From Myxococcaceae bacterium (lineage in GTDB: Bacteria > Myxococcota > Myxococcia > Myxococcales > Myxococcaceae), in NCBI GenBank assembly GCA_018262385.1, contig JAGSPQ010000077.1:1-9770 (forward strand): DNA of 9,770 nt. Reading direction: 5' to 3'. The position numbers and the translations under genes were made by a program. Below the pieces are notes generated by a model. That model did no database searches. It saw nothing but the letters and a program-made list of their open reading frames with translations, and was not told the origin of the DNA. Shown piece after piece: positions 1 through 8,097 of this stretch; within the stretch, counting starts at the first letter, position 1; every line of letters begins with the position of its first letter.

Positions 1-324
1 GCCCGCGACCTGGGGCCGAAGAAGATCCGGGTCAACGCGCTCGCCGCCGGGCCGCTGGCCACCATCGCCGCCAAGGGGATCCCCGGCTTCAAGCACCTGG
101 AGAACAAGTGGAGCCGCCAGTCGCCCCTGGCCTGGGACGCCCGCAGCGAGGCCTGCCACCTCGCGGTCGCCCGGACCTCGTGTGCGCTGTTGTCCGACTG
201 GTTTGCCTTCACCACCGGCGAGACGGTGCACGTCGACGGCGGCTACCACGCGATCGGCGCCGAGCCGGTGGATCCGGCGATCGTGGAGAGTGAGAAGAAA
301 GAAGCCGCGGTCACTCCGGGCTGA
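1..324 (+). CDS. fabI: Enoyl-[acyl-carrier-protein] reductase (NADH), FabI/InhA-like, C-terminal part only
   Basis: The frame is open from the first base and ends in TGA at 322-324, giving the last 107 residues of a short-chain dehydrogenase. FabI performs the last reduction of each fatty-acid elongation cycle, turning trans-2-enoyl-ACP into acyl-ACP with NAD(P)H in the cytoplasm. Visible landmarks are RVNALAAGPL (residues 10-19 of the fragment), the FabI/InhA-type 'AAGP...T.AA..I' substrate loop, CALLSDW (61-67), TTGE (71-74) and the terminal VDGG (78-81). The W-x-x-x-SPLxW segment and CALLSDW...TTG resemble mycobacterial InhA more than E. coli FabI, which has PIRR and CSD there. The catalytic Tyr-x6-Lys lies upstream of the window. 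A charged tail of about 20 residues follows the family core. The gene converges on the lipoprotein gene at 338-1396 with only 13 bases between stops. Family assignment is firm; the InhA-like subtype is judged from memory of the sequences. Confidence 0.9.
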   Translation, partial: ARDLGPKKIRVNALAAGPLATIAAKGIPGFKHLENKWSRQSPLAWDARSEACHLAVARTSCALLSDWFAFTTGETVHVDGGYHAIGAEPVDPAIVESEKKEAAVTPG

Positions 325-327
325 CCG

Positions 328-352
328 CCGCTTCAACTCACTTCGAAAGCGG
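328..352. terminator. Possible bidirectional terminator between convergent genes (weak)
   Basis: CCGCTT (328-333) and AAGCGG (347-352) can form a 6-bp stem with a 13-base loop. It sits exactly where fabI (+) and the lipoprotein gene (-) converge, and overlaps the end of the latter. No T-run follows on either strand, so an intrinsic terminator is only a possibility; Rho-dependent ending is equally likely. Confidence 0.22.
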
Positions 353-1396
353 GAGCGCGAGGTTGAGGAAGGTCTCCTCCTGGGGCAGCTTCATCTTCTT
401 CAGCTGCTGGGTCAGGCACTTGACGAACGGCCTGGGCGCCGGCCCCTCGCCCCAGCGCAGCGCCTCCACCTTGCCGCCGGCGATCACCCCCTCGAGGACT
501 CCGCTCGAGGGCTTGAGCAGCGACAGACACGGGGTGGCCAGCGCGCCGACCTGCCGCTGCACCTCGGCGTCGCGCTCGGCCTTCTCCGCCGGGTCGACGA
601 TTCCGAACTTCTGCACCTGCTGAATCGCGATCGCGATCGGCGTCTCGAAGGAGTCGAGCAGTCTGGTCTTGGCCGGGATCCCCGCGGGTGGGCGGGTGGT
701 GCCGAAGCGGGTGAGGGCGACCGAGACCGAGCCGACCCGGGTGGCCTCGAGCGAGGTCTCGGAGACCAGGCCGCCCGAGAGCGCCAGCGAGCTCGCGTCG
801 GGCGCGATCAGCCGGCTGGGCGTCTCGACGCAGTCGAACACCGTCCCCCCCGCCTTCGCCTTCTTCTTCGGGTCGTCGGGATCGGTGCGGAACAGCACCT
901 TGTCGATCGCGATGTCGGGGCCGTAGGCGAACTGCGACTGCTCGACGTCCTTGCCCGACTTGATCTCGACCCGGAAGGTGAACGGCGTCTCGGGCGCGAC
1001 GCGGATTACGCTCACCGTGCCGGTCTTGATCGAGGGGCGCGGGGCGGCCATCTGCTTGAGCTTTTCCATCTCGATCGGCTTGCCGCCGCTGCCCATCACC
1101 ATCGCCATCGCGTTGCCCTGCTCGAGCCGGGTTTCGCCGGTGCGCGACCAGCTGAACTCGACCAGGTCTCCGACCTTCGAGCGCGTCAGCCCGGCGGGCG
1201 CCGACGGCGCGGCGGGGGCCTGGGCCACCGGGGGCGCGACGGGCGGGGCAGGCTCGGCGGGCTTCACCGCGGCGGGCGGTCCAGGCGGCAGCGCGGGGAC
1301 GGTGGTGCGCGACAGCGGGGTCGCTTCTCCCGGGCCCATCTTCTCTTCCGGGCAGCCCAGGCACAGCACCGCGAGCAGCATCGCGACTCGTTTCAT
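338..1396 (-). CDS. Probable lipoprotein with proline/alanine linker and AgmX/PglI-like C-terminal domain
   Basis: This gene encodes 352 residues. The reading frame is open further upstream, but the ATG at 1396 is chosen because AAGGAG lies 4 bases before it and it yields a signal peptide (MKRVAMLLAVLCLGC, acylated Cys probably Cys15; the -3 residue is Cys, so the lipobox is not ideal). A Pro/Ala-rich linker spans residues about 30-70, suited to crossing the periplasm or surface zone. The body (75-285) is not recognised. The C-terminus carries Cys290, then GVLEGVIAGGKV, then FVKC327 and a closing LNLALPL strand. This spacing resembles the AgmX/PglI C-terminal domain of myxobacterial gliding and adventurous-motility proteins, which is TonB-C-like. 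It is last in the likely clpS-clpA operon, 14 bases after the membrane protein gene. Role unknown; envelope location inferred. Confidence 0.8.
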   Translation of the reverse strand: MKRVAMLLAVLCLGCPEEKMGPGEATPLSRTTVPALPPGPPAAVKPAEPAPPVAPPVAQAPAAPSAPAGLTRSKVGDLVEFSWSRTGETRLEQGNAMAMVMGSGGKPIEMEKLKQMAAPRPSIKTGTVSVIRVAPETPFTFRVEIKSGKDVEQSQFAYGPDIAIDKVLFRTDPDDPKKKAKAGGTVFDCVETPSRLIAPDASSLALSGGLVSETSLEATRVGSVSVALTRFGTTRPPAGIPAKTRLLDSFETPIAIAIQQVQKFGIVDPAEKAERDAEVQRQVGALATPCLSLLKPSSGVLEGVIAGGKVEALRWGEGPAPRPFVKCLTQQLKKMKLPQEETFLNLALPLSK

Positions 1397-1400
1397 TTCG

Positions 1401-1406
1401 CTCCTT
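1401..1406 (-). promoter_or_regulatory. Ribosome binding site fixing the lipoprotein start
   Basis: On the minus strand AAGGAG stands 4 bases before the ATG at 1396. It is one of the few strong Shine-Dalgarno sequences in the window and decides for the 352-residue form over an upstream extension of 88 residues, which is low-complexity and overlaps the preceding gene. Confidence 0.7.
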
Positions 1407-1410
1407 CGCT

Positions 1411-1971
1411 TCAGAAGTTTCCCGACAGCACCGGCACCGAGACGGCCGGCGGCCGCTCGGTCAGCTTGAGCATCGCGGTGGTGGCGGTCGGCAGGACGAC
1501 GGCGCTGGCGAGGGTGATCACCGCCACCCCGGCGCCGGTGGTCGCGTTGACGCCGAGCAGGACTCCGGCCCCCATGATCGCCGCCTGGCCGAGGATCGCG
1601 ACCAGCAGGGTGGGGACGAGGCGGAAGCGGCCCTTGCCGGTGCGCTCGGCGACCATCCACTCGGTCAGCACCACCGCCAGCGGGGGGATCAGCAGCGTGG
1701 TGAGCAGGCTGGGGACCAGCGCGGCGTAGAGGTCTTTGGGGCCCTTGCCGATCTCGGCCCCCACCGCCAGCGCGAGGGGAGTGGCGATCAGCGCGGCGAA
1801 CGCCCCGCTGGCGAGCAGGGTCGGCACGTGCGGCTCCCTGATCTGCGGCTCGGTGAGCGCGACCTCCGGGGCCAGCAGGGTCAGCACCGAGGGCTGGGGG
1901 AACAGCCGGGGGCTGGCGGCGAACGAGACGCTACCGAGGGTCAGCAGGCCGAGCGCGAGCAGGCGAATCAT
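1411..1971 (-). CDS. Hypothetical multi-spanning membrane protein with signal peptide
   Basis: The 186-residue product begins with a hydrophobic signal segment (residues 1-18, ending VSFA, a plausible signal peptidase I site). It then has about four hydrophobic stretches at roughly 50-72, 82-104, 118-140 and 146-163, separated by short polar turns such as EIGKGPKD (73-80) and AERTGKGRFR (108-117). I do not recognise a family. The ATG at 1971 lacks a good Shine-Dalgarno match, so translation may be coupled to clpA, whose stop is 34 bases upstream. The lipoprotein gene follows after 14 bases. Expression with clpSA is likely, though this need not mean shared function. An inner-membrane protein, or an envelope protein with several small helices, is the most that can be said. 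Confidence 0.72.
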   Translation of the reverse strand: MIRLLALGLLTLGSVSFAASPRLFPQPSVLTLLAPEVALTEPQIREPHVPTLLASGAFAALIATPLALAVGAEIGKGPKDLYAALVPSLLTTLLIPPLAVVLTEWMVAERTGKGRFRLVPTLLVAILGQAAIMGAGVLLGVNATTGAGVAVITLASAVVLPTATTAMLKLTERPPAVSVPVLSGNF

Positions 1972-2005
1972 GGAGGTGCTTCATACCGCGATCGCTGCCG
2001 CAAGC

Positions 2006-4294
<2,289 letters not shown>

Positions 4295-4297
4295 GGG

Positions 4298-4636
4298 TTA
4301 GAGCTCCTCGGGTTCCATCGTCAGCTTGAGCGGGAACTCTGCTTCCTTGGCCAGCTGGTGGGTTCGGTTGACCTTCGTTTCAGCCACTTCAAATGTATAA
4401 ACACCTGCCACGCCAAAGCCGTTTCGATGAACGTTCAGCATGATCGACACCGAGTCGGACTCCGACTTGTGGAAGACATCGCGCAGGACAGCAATAACGA
4501 ACTCCATCGTCGTGTAGTTGTCGTTGTGGAAAATCACGCGGAACAGCTGGGGTTTCTTCAGCTGCTCTTTCTTCTTCGTCTCGGTGGCGACGCCCGTATC
4601 GCCATCGTCAGTCCCCGGGCGATGCTTGGTGGCCAT
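4298..4636 (-). CDS. clpS: ATP-dependent Clp protease adaptor ClpS
   Basis: ClpS recognises proteins with destabilising N-terminal residues (Leu, Phe, Tyr, Trp) and delivers them to the ClpA N domain. With the ATG at 4636 the product is 112 residues: a polar, flexible N-tail (1-30) followed by the core. The amino-acid pocket is seen as HNDNYTTMEFV (37-47), including the Asn and Asp that hold the substrate alpha-amine and the gatekeeper Met44. IMLNVHRNG (65-73) has the conserved His70, and VAETKV (84-89) is the family signature. An alternative ATG at 4675 would add 13 residues (MRLCASYVSFPTE). I prefer 4636 because family N-tails are polar, although neither start has a strong Shine-Dalgarno sequence. 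The gene is visibly less GC-rich than its neighbours. It is the first gene of the clpS-clpA unit. Confidence 0.95.
   Translation of the reverse strand: MATKHRPGTDDGDTGVATETKKKEQLKKPQLFRVIFHNDNYTTMEFVIAVLRDVFHKSESDSVSIMLNVHRNGFGVAGVYTFEVAETKVNRTHQLAKEAEFPLKLTMEPEEL
4304..4309 (-). promoter_or_regulatory. Ribosome binding site for clpA inside the end of clpS
   Basis: GAGGAG on the minus strand precedes the GTG start of clpA by 9 bases and lies within the last codons of clpS. It supports the GTG start and coupled synthesis of the adaptor and unfoldase. Confidence 0.65.
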
Positions 4637-4657
4637 TTCGGTGGGGAAACTAACGTA

Positions 4658-4697
4658 GCTTGCGCACAAGCGCATCGAACCTGCCCAATCAGGCAGG
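4658..4697 (-). promoter_or_regulatory. Two small inverted repeats between the acyltransferase and clpS
   Basis: The 73-base gap upstream of clpS holds two perfect inverted repeats: CCTGCC/GGCAGG (4680-4685 and 4692-4697, 6-base loop) and GCTTG/CAAGC (4658-4662 and 4667-4671, 4-base loop). They could end the acyltransferase transcript, or sit in the clpS leader and affect its translation. There is no T-run typical of an intrinsic terminator, and I cannot point to a convincing -35/-10 pair. If clpS began at 4675, the second repeat would be coding. Confidence 0.3.
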
Positions 4698-4709
4698 CTG
4701 GCAAATGGC

Positions 4710-5846
4710 TCACGGCTTCCGCTTGAAGCCCGTTTCCCTCTCCCATAACGGCAGGCCCTGCTCGAGCGCTGCTCGCTCGTGGGCGAGGAACTCGCGCACC
4801 CGCTGGTCCAGCCGGGGGTCGAACATCAGGTGGGCCGAGTGGGCGAGGGTGGGGGTGAAGCCGCGGGTGAGCTTGTGCTCTCCGCCCGCTCCGGGGTGGT
4901 AGCGGGCCCGGCCGAGGGCGATGCACTCGGCGACCGGGTGGTAGAGGCAGGCGGCGAAGTGGAGGAAGGGGTGCCCGTCGAGGGAGCCCCAGTGCCGGCC
5001 GTAGAGCCGGTCTCCCGAGGCGAGGTTGAGGGCGCCGGCGACCACCTGGCCCCCCTCGCGGGCGGAGACGAACTCCACCGCGTCGGGGCAGGCGTCGGCC
5101 AGCCGGCGGAAGTAGTCGAGCGGCATCGGCGGTGGGCCGTGGGAGTAGCGGGCGACGGTGGCGCTGTAGAGGCGGTGGGCGAGGTCGGGGTCGAAGTGGC
5201 GGGCGCCGCGCACGGTGCGGATCTCGATTCCCTGCTCGAACACCCGGCGGGCCTCGCGCTTGAGCAGCTTGCGGCGGCGGGCGGTGAAGCGGAGCAGGAA
5301 GTCGTCGTAGCTGGCGTAGCCGGCGTTCTCCCAGACGTACTGGACGGAGAGCCGCCGGGCGAAGCCGGCCGTCTCCAGCTTCGGCACCAGGGGCGGGTCG
5401 GCGAAGTGGACGTGCACCGAGCCGACCCGGTGCTCGCCTGCCCAGCCGACGATCTGGTCCAGCAGCCGCTGGGCGTGCCGCTCGCCTCCCGCCCGCACCA
5501 GGATCCGCCGGGCGGGGATGGCGGAGAAGGGGACGGTCATCACCAGCTTGGGGAAGTAGGGGATCCCGAGCCGATCGGCCGCCCGGGCCCAGGCGCCGTC
5601 GAAGAGGTACTCGCCGCTGCTGGAGGTCTTCAGGTACGCCGGGGCCGCCGCGACCAGCACCCCCTCTTCCCAGAGGGTGAAGTGGATCGGCTGCCAGCCG
5701 GTGAAGGCGCAGACCGCGCCGCTGCGCTCGAGCGCGTCGAGGTACGCCCAGGTGAGGAAGGGCTTGTCGTTCTCGAACAGCAGCGCATCCCACGCCGCCG
5801 CGGGCACGTCGGTCATCGCGTCGAGGGTCTTCAGCCGGGACGACAC
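4710..5846 (-). CDS. COG3146-type predicted N-acyltransferase (FemAB/GNAT-like, PF04339 family)
   Basis: The 378-residue product matches the length and layout of the family often labelled 'peptidogalycan biosysnthesis protein' (PF04339, FemAB-like), a set of double-GNAT-fold predicted N-acyltransferases of unknown substrate. Family-like blocks are WDALLFENDKPFLTWAYLDA (19-38), GWQPIHFTLWEEG (50-62), the PYFPKLVMTVPF segment (96-107), WENAGYASYDDFL (172-184) and a basic RRRKLLKREARR helix (190-201). Near the end are YGRHWG (282-287) and PGAGGEHKLTRGFTP (318-332). The first residues (SRLKTLDAMTDVPAAAWDAL) align with the usual N-terminal strand, so the GTG at 5846 is preferred to the in-frame ATG at 5816, although neither has a clear ribosome binding site. 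No signal peptide or membrane segment is seen, so it is probably cytoplasmic. It lies 73 bases upstream of clpS on the same strand and is divergent from the small lipoprotein gene. Confidence 0.88.
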   Translation of the reverse strand: MSSRLKTLDAMTDVPAAAWDALLFENDKPFLTWAYLDALERSGAVCAFTGWQPIHFTLWEEGVLVAAAPAYLKTSSSGEYLFDGAWARAADRLGIPYFPKLVMTVPFSAIPARRILVRAGGERHAQRLLDQIVGWAGEHRVGSVHVHFADPPLVPKLETAGFARRLSVQYVWENAGYASYDDFLLRFTARRRKLLKREARRVFEQGIEIRTVRGARHFDPDLAHRLYSATVARYSHGPPPMPLDYFRRLADACPDAVEFVSAREGGQVVAGALNLASGDRLYGRHWGSLDGHPFLHFAACLYHPVAECIALGRARYHPGAGGEHKLTRGFTPTLAHSAHLMFDPRLDQRVREFLAHERAALEQGLPLWERETGFKRKP

Positions 5847-5931
5847 CTGGCGCAGGAGTCTGCTCGCCCCGGCACCGATCCGCGACGACGATCACCCTTC
5901 GGGATCCGCTCTGACGTACGGTGGGCGCCCG

Positions 5932-6243
5932 ATGAGCCTGCCCCGCGCCGCGCTGTTCCTGTTCGTCTTCGTGCTGGCCGCTTGCGAGGCGAAGAAGGAG
6001 GACCCGGCGATCGACGTCTGCCAGGTGAACATCGACTGCACCCTGGTGCAGCTCGACAGCTGCTGTGTGCGCAGCACCTGCGACTCGGATCTGCGCTCGG
6101 AGACCTCGGCCCGCACCCGTGCGCGGCTCGAGCTGTGCGCGCGGAAGGACTGCGTGAAGAGCGATCAGCCCTGCAAGTCGTCCGGCGCCCGGGTGGGGAG
6201 CTTCTGCCGCGACGGCAAGTGCGTGCTGGAAGCGGTTCGCTAA
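5932..6243 (+). CDS. Small cysteine-rich lipoprotein, hypothetical
   Basis: The 103-residue product starts with a lipoprotein signal peptide, MSLPRAALFLFVFVLAAC, with a clean LAAC lipobox and acylated Cys18. The mature part has ten further cysteines, at 30, 36, 44, 45, 50, 69, 74, 81, 92 and 97. They fall in patterns such as C-x5-C, a CC pair and FCRDGKC near the end. An even number in a secreted protein suggests five disulfides in a small, knotted domain. I do not recognise a named family. It is thought to sit in the outer membrane, or in the inner membrane facing the periplasm. Frame and cysteine pattern support a real gene although the ribosome binding site is weak. Its frame is open further upstream, across the divergent acyltransferase start, but the ATG at 5932 is the one that gives the signal peptide. 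Confidence 0.78.
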   Translation: MSLPRAALFLFVFVLAACEAKKEDPAIDVCQVNIDCTLVQLDSCCVRSTCDSDLRSETSARTRARLELCARKDCVKSDQPCKSSGARVGSFCRDGKCVLEAVR

Positions 6244-7544
6244 GCGACGGCCCGCTTCAGCCGATCGACGATCCCGCCCACCAGGCTGTGGGCGTGGGCC
6301 TCGGTCAGCACCGGATCCGCCCAGACGAAGTTCCAGAAGATCCGCCCGTGGAGCGAGGTCGCGGTGGCCATGAAGTCGCCCAGCGCCGAAGGGCAGGCGG
6401 CGAAGTGGCAGTCTTCGATCTTCAGCGGGCCGTGCTGGGAGGCGATCGTCAGCCGCCCGAGGTTGGTCAGGCCGGTGGTCGCGGCCGCGGCGCGCTCGAC
6501 CCGCTCGAGCAGCACCTTCGGCTCGAGCCCGGGGCTGTCGAGCAGCCCCATCAGCCGCGGCAGCAGATCGAGCATCGAGAGCTGATCTCCCCGGGCGATG
6601 GTGCCCTCGAGCTGCCGGCGCACCGCCCGGGCGAGGTCCCACAACGGCACCTTCGCGTCCACCACCGCGCGGTAGCTGACCATCGAGATGTAGAAGCCGA
6701 GCTGCTCGGCGATCGCCGGCGCCAGCAGGGCGCGGACGTTGACCGGAGTGCCGAAGGTGACCCCCGCCCGCTCCACCTGGGCGTCGGCGAGGGTGCCGAG
6801 CAGCATCGCCGCCGACAGGGCGCCGTGAACGGTGGTCTGCTCGGCGCGGGCGCGGGTCAACAGCCGCTCGGCGAACACCGGGTCGAGCTGGTGGGGGATC
6901 ACCCGGGCGCGTCGCGAGTGGGCGTAGTGGTGCTGGTCGCGCCGCACCTTCAGCGGCCTGCCGCTGCGCAGCGCCACCGACAGCTCGCGCGAGATGAAGC
7001 GCAGGTGGTGACCCCAGGCGCGCAGCCCGCGGCCGGCGGGCGGAAGGCCTTCGTCGATCGAGGCCGACTCGGCCAGCTCGGCCAGCCGCGGCGTCTGGCC
7101 GGCGACCGCCTGCGCGCAGGCCTCGAGCAGATCGCGCATCAGGAAGGCGCCCGACATCCCGTCGCCGACGCTGTGGTGGATCGTGATCAGCAGGTACGCC
7201 TCGCCCGGCCCGGTGGGGACGAGGGTGAAGCGGGCGAGCGGGCCCTGGAGTGCAAAGGGCTGGTTGATCTCCCGCTCCAGCTCTTTGACCCAGTCGCCGC
7301 CGGCCACCACGGTCAGCTCGAGCGGAGGGACCTCGTCGTGGCGGAAGCCGGGGTGGCCGGCCGCGTCGGTGGCGATCCGCGCCCGAAGGTGGGGATGGCG
7401 GGCGCGCACCGCCGGCAGAGCGGCCCGAAGGACCTCGGCCGTCAGCGGGCCGGTGATCCGCGCGTTGGTGGTGAAGTTCAGCGGCGCGCCGAGATCCGTC
7501 CGCCAGATGCCGTGCTCCATGCGACTCAGCGGGCGCGCGCTCAT
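6240..7544 (-). CDS. Condensation-domain acyltransferase (PapA5-like / WES-type)
   Basis: The 434-residue protein belongs to the CoA-dependent acyltransferase superfamily that includes nonribosomal-peptide condensation domains, PapA5 and alcohol acetyltransferases. The catalytic HHxxxDG motif is intact as HHSVGDG (123-129), where His124 acts as the general base. Family features seen are PLSRMEHGIW at the N-terminus (5-14), a GTPVNVRALL segment (265-274) as in the PapA5 'PVDLR' region, and TNLGRL (360-365). It is a free-standing enzyme with no adenylation or carrier domain. It probably transfers an acyl group from CoA or a carrier protein to an alcohol or amine, but the substrates are unknown. 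The start at 7544 is supported by the family N-terminus; an AGGA sits immediately before the ATG. It is last in a minus-strand operon, 21 bases after the nuclease-like gene. Its TAG stop overlaps the TAA stop of the convergent lipoprotein gene. Confidence 0.87.
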   Translation of the reverse strand: MSARPLSRMEHGIWRTDLGAPLNFTTNARITGPLTAEVLRAALPAVRARHPHLRARIATDAAGHPGFRHDEVPPLELTVVAGGDWVKELEREINQPFALQGPLARFTLVPTGPGEAYLLITIHHSVGDGMSGAFLMRDLLEACAQAVAGQTPRLAELAESASIDEGLPPAGRGLRAWGHHLRFISRELSVALRSGRPLKVRRDQHHYAHSRRARVIPHQLDPVFAERLLTRARAEQTTVHGALSAAMLLGTLADAQVERAGVTFGTPVNVRALLAPAIAEQLGFYISMVSYRAVVDAKVPLWDLARAVRRQLEGTIARGDQLSMLDLLPRLMGLLDSPGLEPKVLLERVERAAAATTGLTNLGRLTIASQHGPLKIEDCHFAACPSALGDFMATATSLHGRIFWNFVWADPVLTEAHAHSLVGGIVDRLKRAVA

Positions 7545-7565
7545 TCCTGCTGTATAGCTGCCGAG

Positions 7566-8078
7566 TCAGCGGGGCGCGCGGGGGGTCCGCCTGGCGCCGG
7601 CGACCTGCTCGAGCACCTCGCGCACCGGGACGATCGCTCCGACCGTGGTGTAGACGAGGTGGCCGGTGCGGGTCCGGGTCGACTTGAGCGGGTACTGCCT
7701 GGCGCGGGGCAGGAACCAGGCCCGCACGTCCTTCATCGGCAGGCAGTGCACCTCCTGCTTGTCGAGGAAGACGTAAACCAGCAGGTCCGCCACCGAGTAG
7801 AGGAAGCAGCCCGGGGTGTCCTTCTCGAGGTTGCTGACCAGCTCGAAGAAGTAGTTCCCCCGCCGGCCACCCTGGCGATCGCCCTTCACCTCGACGCCGA
7901 GCACCGGTACGCCGTCGCGCTCCCAGAGCAGATCGATGCCCCGGTGCTGGAAGCGGGGATCCTTCGAGACGTCATGGAGGCGGCTGCCGGGGCTCTCGGC
8001 GAGCAGCAGCTCTCGCGCCAGTGACACCGCCCGATCGGCGGCGCCCTGGACGCCACGCATGGAGTAGTGGCGGGTCAC
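7566..8078 (-). CDS. Small PD-(D/E)XK nuclease-like protein, hypothetical
   Basis: The 170-residue protein has a motif pattern typical of the PD-(D/E)XK nuclease fold: HRGIDLLWE (45-53) with a likely metal-binding Asp49, then LGVEVKGDR (60-68) with Glu63 and Lys65, then GNYFFELVSN (74-83), whose Glu79 could be the further acidic residue seen in many of these enzymes. The segment between (38-50) is short. A hydrophobic stretch (LLVYVFLD, 99-106) probably is a core beta strand, and the C-terminal third is basic. No DNA-binding or methylase partner is present. The start is uncertain: GTG at 8078 or the in-frame ATG at 8060, neither with a clear Shine-Dalgarno sequence. It lies 19 bases after the DUF4920 gene and 21 bases before the acyltransferase gene, so co-transcription is likely. 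Cutting activity is inferred from motifs only, so it may have another role such as nucleic-acid binding. Confidence 0.75.
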   Translation of the reverse strand: MTRHYSMRGVQGAADRAVSLARELLLAESPGSRLHDVSKDPRFQHRGIDLLWERDGVPVLGVEVKGDRQGGRRGNYFFELVSNLEKDTPGCFLYSVADLLVYVFLDKQEVHCLPMKDVRAWFLPRARQYPLKSTRTRTGHLVYTTVGAIVPVREVLEQVAGARRTPRAPR

Positions 8079-8097
8079 CCGGCTGAGTCGTTGCTGG

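Noticed and set aside
182..1729. A 515-codon plus-strand frame opposite the lipoprotein and membrane protein genes
   Set aside because: It begins inside fabI and runs antisense to genes that have proper signal peptides and ribosome binding or spacing. Composition is typical of a shadow frame.
4558..6642. A 694-codon open frame on the minus strand
   Set aside because: It overlaps the acyltransferase and clpS in a different frame, and its translation is Pro/Arg/Gly-rich with no family resemblance.
4779..8024. A 1081-codon open frame on the plus strand
   Set aside because: It lies over four genes that have recognisable motifs or signal peptides (three antisense, one same-strand). The product is repetitive Gly/Arg/Glu/Ala-rich sequence without a domain, and stop codons are simply rare in this frame at high GC.
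6240..8078. A nonribosomal-peptide or polyketide cluster around the condensation-domain enzyme
   Set aside because: No adenylation, ketosynthase, carrier or thioesterase gene is visible on either side, so a biosynthetic cluster cannot be supported.
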